Assembly: GCF_024320865.1 (NCBI RefSeq)
Contig: NZ_JANDBD010000020.1
Coordinates: 1-64,000, forward strand
Length of the DNA: 64,000 bases
Direction of reading: 5' to 3'
Origin: Mycolicibacterium arenosum
Lineage (GTDB): Bacteria > Actinomycetota > Actinomycetes > Mycobacteriales > Mycobacteriaceae
Positions within the stretch are counted from its first letter, which is position 1. Each line of letters starts with the position of its first letter. Below the pieces are notes generated by a model. The model did no database searches and was not told where the DNA came from. It saw only the letters and a program-made list of their open reading frames with translations. Made by a program: the position numbers and the translations under genes. Positions 26,141-35,029 of the stretch are shown one piece after another.

Positions 26141-26878
26141 GTGGATAAAATTCCTCGTGTGTCGGTCAACGGACCCTCCGAACGGGAAGTCGGCCTCGCT
26201 GATCAGGCGGCCGCCGATGCCGCCGAAACGGGCGTCGACGGCCAGCGCGCGAGCCCATTGGACAAGGCCATCCTGGGCGGTCCGCCGCAACGAGTCGGGC
26301 GCTTCGAATACCGCTACGACACCGACACCTGGATGTGGTCGGACACCGTGGCCCGCATTCACGGCTATGAACCCGGTGAGGTCACCCCCACCACGGACCT
26401 CGTTCTCAAACACAAGCATCCGGACGACCTGGCCCAAGTCAGGGCGCTGCTGTCACAGACCGCCGCGCCGTTCAGCAGTAGGCACCGCATCATCACCACC
26501 ACCGGGCTGACACGCAGAGTCGTGGTCGTCGGCGACGCCGTGACCGATGACGATGACCGCGTCGTGGCCACCCGCGGTTTCTACATCGACATCACCGACA
26601 GCTTCGACGGCGACCTCCAACAGTCGCTCAGCGAGGAACTGGACGTCATCCTCGCCCACCGCGAAATCATCGACCTGGCCAAGGGCATGCTCATGGCCGT
26701 CTACCGGATCAACGCCGACGCCGCCTTCGCAGTGCTGAGGTGGCGCTCTCAAGAACTCAACGTCAAGCTCTTCACCGTCGCCGAGAAGCTCGTCGACGAG
26801 CTGCCGGAGATCCTCGGAACTCGCCTCTCCGCGACCACCCCCGTCGACCACTACCTCATGAGCCTCGCGTTCGAGTAA
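26141..26878 (+). CDS. PAS-ANTAR regulator
   Basis: A 245-residue protein with an N-terminal PAS fold (GRFEYRYDTDTWMWSDTVARI, then the HKHPDDLAQV motif typical of PAS-ANTAR proteins and GFYIDITDSF) and a C-terminal ANTAR domain (IDLAKGMLMAVYRINADAAF followed by VLRWRSQELNVKLFTVAEKL). It is predicted to sense a signal through PAS and act as a transcription antiterminator by binding RNA stem-loops. The open frame extends to a TTG at 26054; the GTGs at 26141 and 26159 are better starts because conserved sequence begins after them. It lies just beyond the right IS21 end. Confidence 0.85.
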   Translation: MDKIPRVSVNGPSEREVGLADQAAADAAETGVDGQRASPLDKAILGGPPQRVGRFEYRYDTDTWMWSDTVARIHGYEPGEVTPTTDLVLKHKHPDDLAQVRALLSQTAAPFSSRHRIITTTGLTRRVVVVGDAVTDDDDRVVATRGFYIDITDSFDGDLQQSLSEELDVILAHREIIDLAKGMLMAVYRINADAAFAVLRWRSQELNVKLFTVAEKLVDELPEILGTRLSATTPVDHYLMSLAFE

Positions 26879-27495
26879 CCCGCTGCACGTCGTGGGGTGA
26901 CCCCTGGTGGTGGACACGTGATCGCAGGACTGCTGACTCCGGGAAGGACGTCCTACAGCGAATGACGCGAGCGCACAACCTACACTCCAGTGTGCCGCCA
27001 GCAGGTGGTGCGGCGTTCATTTCCCGCCCGTACGCCGGCCATTCCGCGATCACCGGTGTTTCGCCGGCGGGCGCACCGCGATGAATCGTCCGGCAGCCCT
27101 GCTCGCCATCACTGGGTCGTCAGCGGCTCGCAGACTGTCACCGCCGTGTCGTCGATGAGGCCGTCGTTCCGTCTGGCGACGCGGTGCGCCACGCGGACGC
27201 CGACCAACGATTCCACTTCGTGATCACCTACGACCGGTTGCTGGTGTGCGCCGCGGTGCGCGGTTTGCTGGACCGTGAGCAGTGAGTTGACAGCCCCACC
27301 GCGACCCCGGCCTCGTGCGCAACTCCGTCGGGCGGTCGTGGACCGATTCACCGCGCCAAGGACGTCGGGCCCGTCTCGAAGGTCGTGTTGTCGAACCGGC
27401 TCGATCGGTACGGGGCTATGGTCTTGGTGGCCGGTTCAGAAAGCATCCGCCTTTGAAGCCTTTCCATCCTGACGAGCACGAAGGCCGCTGAAGCG
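26879..27495. other. Intergenic region, weak open frame
   Basis: About 620 bases with no recognised gene. On the + strand a frame ending in TGA at 27283-27285 has gene-like codon bias over its last 45 codons (VVDEAVVPSGDAVRHADADQ, then FHFVITYDRLLVCAAVRGLL) but no good start. It may be a small unannotated gene or a fragment. Confidence 0.3.
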
Positions 27496-27921
27496 ATGGC
27501 AGACGACCGACGACGGCGCACCCAGCCCACCGACCTCGCCGGGCTGCTGGACCAGCTTCCCGCGCGCGTATTGCTGGACCGGATGCCCGGCGCGGTGCTG
27601 GGCCTCGGCCTCGACGGGGTGGTCGCGTACTCCAACCCCGCGGCCGTCTCACTTTTCGGATACCTAGGCGATGCCATGCTCGGGCTCTCCGCGCAAACGC
27701 TACTGGCCGAGCACCCTGACGCGACCCCACAGCAATGCATCTCGGTTCTGCGAGCAGCCGGGCGCGGAGACGTCGTCACATGGCGTCACGCCGAGGGGTT
27801 CGCCATGCACACCGCGATCTCGACTCCGCTGCTGCTTCGAGCCACCGATCCGTTCCTGATGATCTACATCACCGACGAGACCGAATCGCATTGGGACCTG
27901 AGAACGAGGGCGGGCATCTGA
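27496..27921 (+). CDS. PAS-domain protein
   Basis: A 141-residue protein consisting of one PAS domain: MPGAVLGLGLDGVVAYSNPA near residue 30, then AVSLFGYLGDAMLGLSAQTL, and the closing strand PFLMIYITDETE. It has no output domain, so it would work as a sensor that binds a partner. It lies directly upstream of a GAF-ANTAR gene on the same strand (189-base gap), a likely partner in the same signalling group. The ATG follows a gap without a strong ribosome site. Confidence 0.75.
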   Translation: MADDRRRRTQPTDLAGLLDQLPARVLLDRMPGAVLGLGLDGVVAYSNPAAVSLFGYLGDAMLGLSAQTLLAEHPDATPQQCISVLRAAGRGDVVTWRHAEGFAMHTAISTPLLLRATDPFLMIYITDETESHWDLRTRAGI

Positions 27922-28110
27922 CGGGCGACCGGTTCGATTCTGCGACGAGCCAACCACCAGCCGGCTGCCGTTCGGCGGCTCGCGATGCACGTCGACGCAG
28001 CCGCGAATCCTGACAATTCGCTCGATGCGATACGACCGCCTTATCGTCTGGCCGGCCTGGGATCATCGCCCGGCTGCGACAATCGTCGCGTGCTCCATGA
28101 CGAGGAAGCC

Positions 28111-28842
28111 ATGACATCCGATCGACGCGATTCGCTCGCCGGCCTGGAAGGACTCGGCGCTCTCGGCGAGTCGGAGTTCAACGCTCTGCACGTACTGTGC
28201 CGCGCTCTGCACGTCGAGGAGGCGGATTTCCAGGGCACTCTCACCGCGATACTCGCGTCGGTCACCTCGACGGTCCGCGGCGTTGATCACGCCGGGGTCA
28301 ACCTCCTGACCCGCAGGGGTCTCGAGCCGCAGGCGACGATCGGTGGGGCACCTCCCCCGCTGGACGAACTGCAGTGGCGTACCGGTGTCGGCCCGTGCAT
28401 CGACGCGTCGCGCAATCAGCGGCGCATCGACGTGGAGGACTTGACCGATGACCCGCGCTGGCCGGAGTTCGCAGCCGCGGCAGTCGAGTTGGGAGTGCTC
28501 GCCATGTTGTGTGTCCCGCTGTGGGTCGATGATCGACGTCTGGGATCGCTGAGCTTGTACGCCGGATCGCGCGGTGCCTTCGACGACACGGCGAGACGGA
28601 TCGCCGACCTATACGCGACTCACGCCGCCGTGGTGTTGTTGGAGGCGCAGCGCACCGAGCAGCTGCGGCGGGCGCTGGCCAATCGCGATCTCATCGGTCA
28701 GGCGAAGGGCGTGCTGATGACGCGGTACCGAATCACCGCCGACGACGCGTTCGAACGACTGCGCGCCACGTCTCAGCGGACTAATCGCAAAGTGGTCGTC
28801 GTCGCCGAATTCGTGGCCGCCACCGGCGACCTTCCTCCGTAG
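28111..28842 (+). CDS. GAF-ANTAR regulator
   Basis: A 243-residue protein with an N-terminal GAF domain (from about residue 45: HAGVNLLTRRGLEPQATIGG, TGVGPCIDASRNQRRIDVED, and MLCVPLWVDDRRLGSLSLYA) and a C-terminal ANTAR domain (RDLIGQAKGVLMTRYRITAD, then FERLRATSQRTNRKVVVVAE). This is the common mycobacterial architecture for sensing and antitermination. The ATG at 28111 is preceded by GAGGAAG at good spacing, which decides it over the upstream open frame from 27985. It converges on another GAF-ANTAR gene. Confidence 0.9.
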   Translation: MTSDRRDSLAGLEGLGALGESEFNALHVLCRALHVEEADFQGTLTAILASVTSTVRGVDHAGVNLLTRRGLEPQATIGGAPPPLDELQWRTGVGPCIDASRNQRRIDVEDLTDDPRWPEFAAAAVELGVLAMLCVPLWVDDRRLGSLSLYAGSRGAFDDTARRIADLYATHAAVVLLEAQRTEQLRRALANRDLIGQAKGVLMTRYRITADDAFERLRATSQRTNRKVVVVAEFVAATGDLPP

Positions 28843-28948
28843 GTTCGCTGACAAGAGCCGCGAGCGGCGCCTCGTAGCCAGCGGCAATACCTCCCGCAGG
28901 AGGTCAGTGGTGTCGGCTGCACGCCGCTCGCGACGACACTGATCGGCT

Positions 28949-29665
28949 CTAGTCGGCGTTCAACCGGATGCGGCCTTCGATGACGTCGAGTGCAAGGTCG
29001 ACGACGTTGCAACCGGTCGAGTATGCACGGGCACGCAGCCGCACCAGAGCGGACGACGCGTCGAGACCGTATCGGACCATCAACACGCCGGTGGCCTGAC
29101 CGATCTCAGCGCGAATCACGGTGTCCAGCTCGTTCGACGCCTCCGCCTCGGGCTCCGGGTCGTCGACTGCAGCGGCACGCTCGATCAGCCCGAGCAACGG
29201 CATTTCGGCCAATCCCGCGGCGATCGCGGCGGTCGCGATCTGCTCAGCAGCCCAGGTTCCCGCCGTACTGCGGAAGAGCGCCACGGCACCGACGTATTCG
29301 CCCGCCAGCGCGATCGGCACGGCACACACCGCCTGGATGTCGCGGTGCAACATTTCCGCGGCGTATGCGGGCCAGCGAGTCTCCGTCGGATCGGCGAGAT
29401 CGGGGACGACCGTCGGGGAACCGTTCCTGACGGCGTCCAGGCAGGGCCCTTCGCCGCAGACGAACAGCACCTCGTCGTACGTCCGGGCCGCTACCGCACT
29501 GGTGCCGAGTGTTCCGATGGCGGTGCCATTGAGCATCAATGATATCGACGCCGCGTCGACACCTGAGACCTCCACGCAGGCCCGGCACAGCCGGTTAGCG
29601 GCTCCCTGGTCTCGTCGCTCGCCCATCACGGTCCGCAGCCTCCGCGCGATTACGGACATCGTCAC
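28949..29665 (-). CDS. GAF-ANTAR regulator
   Basis: A 238-residue protein of the same architecture as its neighbour but clearly diverged. The GAF domain holds GVDAASISLMLNGTAIGTLG, GEGPCLDAVRNGSPTVVPDL and VCAVPIALAGEYVGAVALFR. The ANTAR domain near residues 180-230 reads EIGQATGVLMVRYGLDASSA, where the usual Lys of AKG is Thr. The start is the GTG at 29665 or the ATG two codons later. It converges with the preceding gene, so the two are separately controlled. Confidence 0.88.
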   Translation of the reverse strand: MTMSVIARRLRTVMGERRDQGAANRLCRACVEVSGVDAASISLMLNGTAIGTLGTSAVAARTYDEVLFVCGEGPCLDAVRNGSPTVVPDLADPTETRWPAYAAEMLHRDIQAVCAVPIALAGEYVGAVALFRSTAGTWAAEQIATAAIAAGLAEMPLLGLIERAAAVDDPEPEAEASNELDTVIRAEIGQATGVLMVRYGLDASSALVRLRARAYSTGCNVVDLALDVIEGRIRLNAD

Positions 29666-30232
29666 GCAGACTTCAGGCTGACCGACTCGGCCGTTCGTGC
29701 GCTTCGAGTCATCAGCTGCCCTTCAGGTCCCGGAAAAACAAGCTCACCCTGTTGTAGGGCACACCGGCACGCAGTCGTGCGCGTGTTGTCGCCAGCCTTT
29801 TGCCCGCCGGTGCTCATCATGGTCGCACCATAGATCGAAGTCGACCTCGCCGCGACCCGCCCACGTGCGGGAGGCACGCTTCTCGCCAAAGCCCATCAGA
29901 ATTTCAGGCCCCTGCTTCGAGGATGGCTGGCTTTTCGGCTCACGCGATCGATCCCCAAGGTCGCTCACGCCCCGTGCGACGAGGCCTCTCTGCAGGCGAT
30001 GGGCGACAGCACCCTCAGTGTCACGAGAGTGTCTCACCCGATGGTGTTAGAGCCTGAGTGCCGGACTGACGATGGTCTCGCCAGTCGGCCGCCGATGGTG
30101 ACTCCCTGTGTCACTGACGCAGGTACCAATGGGTGTCTATGACTTGATCTGTCATATCGGTGGCCGGCTGGTGCTCTACGGGCCCGGCGGGGCGGACATG
30201 ACTTAATCGCCGAGCCTGGCCGTTCCTCATCA
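29666..30232. other. Intergenic region without recognised genes
   Basis: About 570 bases in which no frame has convincing coding character on either strand. It lies between the ANTAR cluster and the IS110 remnant and may include the remnant's lost end. Confidence 0.5.
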
Positions 30233-30962
30233 ATGCGTTGTCTGCACGCCCCGCCGGGTGTCGCCATCTGTCAGCGGTTACCAGCAGAAACGGACACCAC
30301 CATCGCGACAGCACCACAGCCCGTCGTCATCGGCGGCGACACCCACTTGGACACCGTCCACCTCGCCGTCATCACCGACACCGGAAACCCGTTGTCCGAC
30401 AGCGAGTTCACGACCACGCCGACCGGATAACAGGAATTGCTGACCTGGGCGCGCTGCTTCGGCGCCATCACGATCGCCGGCGTGGAGGGACCTCGAGCTA
30501 CGGCGCCGGCGTGACCCTGGGTCCTGCAGGACGCCGGCGTGGAGGTCGCCGAGGTCAGCCGCCCTGACCGCGGCGCGCGTCGCCGCCAGGGCAAGTCCGA
30601 TCCGCTCGACGCTTACGCCGCCGGCCGCGCCGCACTGGCCGGGCACGGCACCGCCGTGACCTGAGGACGCCAGCACCGCCGCCTCAACACCCCCGGTCTG
30701 GTCGCGGCGTTGGCGGGTGCAGTCCCAAGGCCCAGCACGACCCGACGGCCGTCGCGGTGTTCACGGCGGCAAAGGCACTCGCTCAACGGGCGGTCTTCCA
30801 CGACGATCAGATGTCCAGGGCGGACTGGGGGCGGCCGTCGAGTCCGCCGCGACGGCCTACTACGTCCGCGCCCGCGGGTGGGCGCTGGCCGGCGGCGACC
30901 CTGCCGCCGCTGCCAAGCAAGTCGTCGACCGCATCTCGGCGCGGGAGAGCAAGAGTGCGTGA
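30233..30962 (+). pseudogene. IS110-family transposase remnant and adjoining debris
   Basis: The first part reads as the N-terminal DEDD domain of an IS110-type transposase: VVIGGDTHLDTVHLAVITDT, then ELLTWARCFGAITIAGVEGP and RRQGKSDPLDAYAAGRAALA. It is interrupted by in-frame stops at about 30428 (TAA), 30511 (TGA) and 30660 (TGA), and the C-terminal part is missing. From about 30700 to 30962 a different frameshifted remnant follows (VFTAAKALAQRAVFHDDQMS, later SAATAYYVRARGWALAGGDP) that I cannot assign. Nothing here can encode a working transposase. Confidence 0.8.
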
Positions 30963-30965
30963 TCG

Positions 30966-31955
30966 ATGAAGACGCGGCAATGGCGGATGCGGCGCCGCAC
31001 CGAGCTACTCACGGTTGACGACTTCGAACTCGTCGACGCCGAGCTCCCGCAACTCACCGACGGATACGTCCTGGCCAGGACCTCGAAGTTATCCCTGGAC
31101 CCGTATCTGACGCAGTCGATGAAGACCTGGCTCGGTGAAACACCGGGGTGGGTCGACGGAACCATCCACGGGCGGGTACTCGCGCAGGTCGTTGATTCCC
31201 GTACCGACGCCCTGAAGGCCGGCGATCTGATCACCGGGCTCGGTCGGTGGCAGGAATGTCAGGTCTTCAACGCAGAATCTGTGCGGCCCGTCCCCACCGA
31301 CATCACGCCGCCGAGCCTCGTCCTCGGCGCGCTCGGCGCATCCGGATGGACGGCCTGGATCGGGCTTCATCTCGCCGACCTGCAGCCGGGACACACCGTG
31401 TTCGTATCGGCTGCGACGGGCACAGTGGGGAGCATCGCGGGTCAGCTGGCGATCCACCGCGGCTGCCGGGTGATCGGGATGGCGGGAGGCGCGCAGAAGC
31501 GAACGCACGCAGTCGACGTCCTGGGCTTCGATGCCTGTGTCGACCACCGCGAAACCGACCTCGCAGGGCAGATCGCCGATGTGGCCGGCGACGGCATCGA
31601 CGTCGTCTTCGAGAACGTCGGCGCCCCTAGTATTGACGCGGCTCTACCGTCGATGGTTCAACACGGCCGGATCATGATGTGCGGACTGGCGGCCCATTAC
31701 AACACTTCGCTGCCAGCCACACTGCATAATTTCCTCACTTTGCTTTACAAGCAGATCTCAATCATCCCCTTCACGGTCAGCGAGCACCGACGCCTCTTAC
31801 CGGAGGCTCGCCGGGCAATTCATGAGGGCATCGCAACAGAATCGATCAGATTCGACGAAGCCATCATCGACGGATTCGAAAACGCACCGCGGGCCTTCCT
31901 CGACATGCTCGCCGGTGCCGGTCTGGGCAAGCGACTGATTCGGATCGATCACTGA
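30966..31955 (+). CDS. NADPH-dependent medium-chain oxidoreductase (CurA / prostaglandin reductase type)
   Basis: A 329-residue zinc-independent medium-chain reductase. The N-terminal part shows the SLDPYLTQSMKTW segment typical of the leukotriene B4 dehydrogenase/CurA group. The Rossmann domain has the nucleotide loop SAATGTVGSIAGQLAIHRGC at about residues 148-167, followed by FENVGAPSIDAALPSM. These enzymes reduce activated C=C bonds of enones using NADPH. It sits 35 bases before a VOC-domain gene on the same strand, probably in one operon, next to an aromatic catabolic island. The true substrate is unknown. Confidence 0.85.
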   Translation: MKTRQWRMRRRTELLTVDDFELVDAELPQLTDGYVLARTSKLSLDPYLTQSMKTWLGETPGWVDGTIHGRVLAQVVDSRTDALKAGDLITGLGRWQECQVFNAESVRPVPTDITPPSLVLGALGASGWTAWIGLHLADLQPGHTVFVSAATGTVGSIAGQLAIHRGCRVIGMAGGAQKRTHAVDVLGFDACVDHRETDLAGQIADVAGDGIDVVFENVGAPSIDAALPSMVQHGRIMMCGLAAHYNTSLPATLHNFLTLLYKQISIIPFTVSEHRRLLPEARRAIHEGIATESIRFDEAIIDGFENAPRAFLDMLAGAGLGKRLIRIDH

Positions 31956-31990
31956 TCACTCAGCTCCCTGGACTATGAAGGAGATGTCAG

Positions 31991-32929
31991 ATGTACGACC
32001 TACTCTGCAATGCCGAGGTTTTCGTCGACGACGTCGCGGTCGCTGAAAAGGTGTTCGTCGACGCGCTCGGCTTCCCCGAACCACACGCCGCATGGGGAAA
32101 CAATGAACCAGGCAGCGGGTTCACCTACTTGTTCGCAAGGGTTCATCCGTCGCTACTGGTGTCTCCCACACGGATTGAGGCGATGGCTGTGGCTTCCCTC
32201 GACGCAGAGCGAGACCCGCTGACCACGCTACCCTTCCTACCGAAACTGCTTGCCGCTCAGGGTGATCGACCGTGGAAGACGCACGCCAATGAGATCGCAA
32301 CATCAGACATCCGGCGCCTCGCCCTGCGCTTGCGCGACACGGGATGCTCGTTCTACGAGATGCCGGGGATCTTCACGCGGCTCTGGATCGGGTGGACGGA
32401 GGACGATCCGGGGGCATACGAACCTTCGGTTGACGGCGGGCTGTTCTTTGAATTCATCGAGACTTCAGCGCTGGGTAAGGGCGATAAGTTGTGGGAACCG
32501 CGACCGGATCCCGATCTCCCTCCCGGAGGAATGATCCGGGTGCTGCGGCGCAGCTGGATCACCGAAGATCTCTGGGCGACCGTGCAAGCCCTCGAACAAA
32601 ACTTCGGCCTCATGCCCGCGATAGGGCCGGTGCTCGACGAATCCCTTGCGGCGCGCCAGGTGATCTACCGATTCCGCCATCCGCGTAGCGCCGAGCTTCA
32701 GGTTCTGGAGCCGATTGCACACGGTGAGATACGGGATTCACTCGACACCTGGGGACCGGGGTCATGGGCAATTCGGATCGGCGTGAACGACGTCGAAGGC
32801 AAAGCCGACGATCTCACGCGACGCGGAACACCCTTCGAAGTGCGATCGACGGGCCACGGTCCGGAGCTGCTGCGCGTCGACACCGGAAAGTGGGACGTCC
32901 CCGGAATATTCGAGTTCGCACGAGTGTGA
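31991..32929 (+). CDS. Two-domain VOC (glyoxalase/bleomycin-resistance fold) protein
   Basis: A 312-residue protein with two vicinal-oxygen-chelate modules: residues 1 to about 160 (AEVFVDDVAVAEKVFVDALG) and from about 180 onward (RVLRRSWITEDLWATVQALE, ending DVPGIFEFARV). The metal ligands of classical family members are not obvious, so catalysis is uncertain. A strong ribosome site, AAGGAG, precedes the ATG. It is probably co-transcribed with the upstream reductase and may process a related aromatic or quinone-type substrate; that is inference from context. Confidence 0.75.
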   Translation: MYDLLCNAEVFVDDVAVAEKVFVDALGFPEPHAAWGNNEPGSGFTYLFARVHPSLLVSPTRIEAMAVASLDAERDPLTTLPFLPKLLAAQGDRPWKTHANEIATSDIRRLALRLRDTGCSFYEMPGIFTRLWIGWTEDDPGAYEPSVDGGLFFEFIETSALGKGDKLWEPRPDPDLPPGGMIRVLRRSWITEDLWATVQALEQNFGLMPAIGPVLDESLAARQVIYRFRHPRSAELQVLEPIAHGEIRDSLDTWGPGSWAIRIGVNDVEGKADDLTRRGTPFEVRSTGHGPELLRVDTGKWDVPGIFEFARV

Positions 32930-32992
32930 CCGACCTGGCTGGCGGTCCGGTCGACGACAGCTGCGCGTGAAAGAAGAGGAGCGCGGCAGTGG

Positions 32993-34021
32993 CTACGTCG
33001 TGGAGATCGCTCTGACGATACCCCGCATGACGGCGCGGCTGGTGAGGTGCTTGATTCGGTCGAGCGGCGAAGGGCGCGGCGCCGCGTTCGCTGTGCCGAG
33101 TCGTGGGAACAGGGCCAGGGCGTTGGTGCGTTCGATGGCGGTTCGGGTCTGTGTGTCCAGCCCGCCGTAGGTTTCCAGCCCGGCTGCGAACAGTTTTGAT
33201 GCGGCGATCGGCGCGAAGGGCCAGTCGGAGCCGAATGTGACGTGACCGGTATGGGCGAACGTCAGCAGTGTGGGTAGGGCGGCGGCACTCGACGACAACG
33301 CGGTGTCGAAGTAGAAGCTCGAGAAGTCGTCGAGGCTGTCGGCGGGGCTGCGACCGGTGTCGCCCATGATGGCGACGGCCATGCGGTGGCTGGCGTAGGG
33401 CACGAAACCGCCCGCGTGGCTGAGGATGAACTTGATGTTCGGGTACTTGCGGCGAATCCCGTTGCGCACGAGGAGATACGCCGCCCGCGTCGTGTCGAGG
33501 AGGAAGTCGGTGGCGAACGGAAGCACCCCCGGTACAACGGGTCCGGGGAGATCAGCGGGGTGGATGAAGACCACGGCCGATCTCGCGTTCAATGCGGCGA
33601 ACAGGTCGTCCTGCCCGTCCTCGCCGAGGTAGGTGCCCGCGTTGTTGGCCAGCAGCACGATGCCGTCGGCCTTCAACTCGTCCAGAGCTCGTACGGACTC
33701 GGCAACCGCCTGCTCGGTGTGGGGCATCGGTACCGTCGCGAAGAAACCGAACCGATCGGGGTGAGCGGAGACGAGATCCGTGGCGTATTCGTTGAGGTCT
33801 CGGGCGAGCGCCGCCGCGTCGGCGGCGGCTGGCAGGAACGTGGTGCCCGGCGTGGACACGGACAGGATCGCGGTGTTGACGTCCAGCTCGGCCATAGTGT
33901 GCAGGGACGCCTCCGGGCTCCACTCCGGCAGAGCGCGTCCACCGGCGTCGTCGATCCCCGCTCTCTGCAACGCTTTCCGGTACTCGGGGGGGATCATGTG
34001 GTGGTGGGTGTCGATGCGCAC
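32993..34021 (-). CDS. Amidohydrolase-2 family (ACMSD-like) hydrolase or decarboxylase
   Basis: A 342-residue TIM-barrel metal enzyme. Metal-binding DTHHHMIPPEY is at residues 4-14, FILSHAGGFVPYASHRM follows near residue 200, and the catalytic Asp lies in TFGSDWPFAP near residue 285. Relatives include 2-amino-3-carboxymuconate semialdehyde decarboxylase and gamma-resorcylate decarboxylase. It is the last gene of the leftward catabolic operon, 15 bases after the dioxygenase. It may decarboxylate an aromatic acid or ring-cleavage product, or hydrolyse a substituent. Confidence 0.85.
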   Translation of the reverse strand: MRIDTHHHMIPPEYRKALQRAGIDDAGGRALPEWSPEASLHTMAELDVNTAILSVSTPGTTFLPAAADAAALARDLNEYATDLVSAHPDRFGFFATVPMPHTEQAVAESVRALDELKADGIVLLANNAGTYLGEDGQDDLFAALNARSAVVFIHPADLPGPVVPGVLPFATDFLLDTTRAAYLLVRNGIRRKYPNIKFILSHAGGFVPYASHRMAVAIMGDTGRSPADSLDDFSSFYFDTALSSSAAALPTLLTFAHTGHVTFGSDWPFAPIAASKLFAAGLETYGGLDTQTRTAIERTNALALFPRLGTANAAPRPSPLDRIKHLTSRAVMRGIVRAISTT

Positions 34022-34036
34022 GGGACTTCCTCGTCG

Positions 34037-35029
34037 TCAGTTGCGGATGCCGGTGCCGGCCAGCGCGGGAACGGTGTCTTCACGATGCAGGAGGGACTCG
34101 ACGCCGGTTTTGAATTGAGCCAGTTTGTCGATGACGGTCTGTCCGACCGGAGTGTGCCCCCAGATGCTGATGCCTTGATGGGTGGTGGTTTCCCAGGTCG
34201 TTTCGTCGACGACGATGGGGTTCCAGCCGACCTCCCATTCGAAGCCCGACGGGGTCACGGCGTAGTACGACAGCTCGCGGTCGTTGGTGTGCTGCCCGAT
34301 CGTGAGGGCCATGCCGAAACCGAGGGCGTTGACGCGCTGGTAGGAGTCCACCATATCGTCGAGTTCGACGGCCTGGATGTTGAGGTGCTGCACGCGGGTG
34401 CGAATCGGATTGACGGGTAGCCCGCGGACCGCGGCGATGGCGACGGAGTGGTGTCGCTCGTTGACCCGTAGAAACCGGATCTTGAGCTTGACGCCGCTGA
34501 TCGTCTCGTCGATGTAGTCCGATAGACGCGCATCGAAGACGGTGTCGTAATAGCCGTGCAGCTGTTCGGGTTTGGTGGATGTGACGGCGACGTGTCCCAT
34601 GCCGGCGGCACCGGTGACGAACCCGCCGTGCCGGATGCGCGGCGGGGAGGGCACGGTGTTGGCGGTGGTGAAGACCTCCTGCGTCAAGCCCTTCGGGCCC
34701 GGGAACCGCACCAGACGTTGCACCCCGCGGAGAGCGGCCTCCTCGTCGGTGCCCTCGGCAATGGGCACGCCGGCGGTGGTCACCCGGCGGATGATCTCGT
34801 CGAACGTGGCGTGGTCGTCGAGGTGCCAGCCGATCGCGCTCACGTCTTCGGCGTCGCCGCGTCGCAGTAGGAAGCGGCACTCGTGGTCGTCGAGTCGGAA
34901 CCGCATGTGCTCAGCGGACAGTTCGTCGCAGTGCATGCCGATGGCGTCTTCGCCGAAGCGTCGCCAGTCGGCGAACTTCTCGGTGTCGATCACCAGGTAG
35001 CCGAGGTGGGCTTTGCCGAAGACGTTCAT
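34037..35029 (-). CDS. Two-domain type I extradiol ring-cleavage dioxygenase
   Basis: A 330-residue catechol-type dioxygenase of the VOC fold. The Fe(II) ligands align with those of BphC: His146 (AAGMGHVAV), His215 (TRVQHLNIQ) and Glu266 (GFEWEVGWN). It should open a catechol ring next to the hydroxyls, giving a 2-hydroxymuconate-type product for the downstream hydrolase. The ATG at 35029 overlaps the hydrolase stop by four bases, which implies translational coupling. The open frame upstream of 35029 belongs to shadow sequence. E. coli MhpB, in contrast, is a type II (LigB) enzyme, so this operon is a hybrid of Bph/Hsa-style and Mhp-style genes. Confidence 0.9.
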   Translation of the reverse strand: MNVFGKAHLGYLVIDTEKFADWRRFGEDAIGMHCDELSAEHMRFRLDDHECRFLLRRGDAEDVSAIGWHLDDHATFDEIIRRVTTAGVPIAEGTDEEAALRGVQRLVRFPGPKGLTQEVFTTANTVPSPPRIRHGGFVTGAAGMGHVAVTSTKPEQLHGYYDTVFDARLSDYIDETISGVKLKIRFLRVNERHHSVAIAAVRGLPVNPIRTRVQHLNIQAVELDDMVDSYQRVNALGFGMALTIGQHTNDRELSYYAVTPSGFEWEVGWNPIVVDETTWETTTHQGISIWGHTPVGQTVIDKLAQFKTGVESLLHREDTVPALAGTGIRN

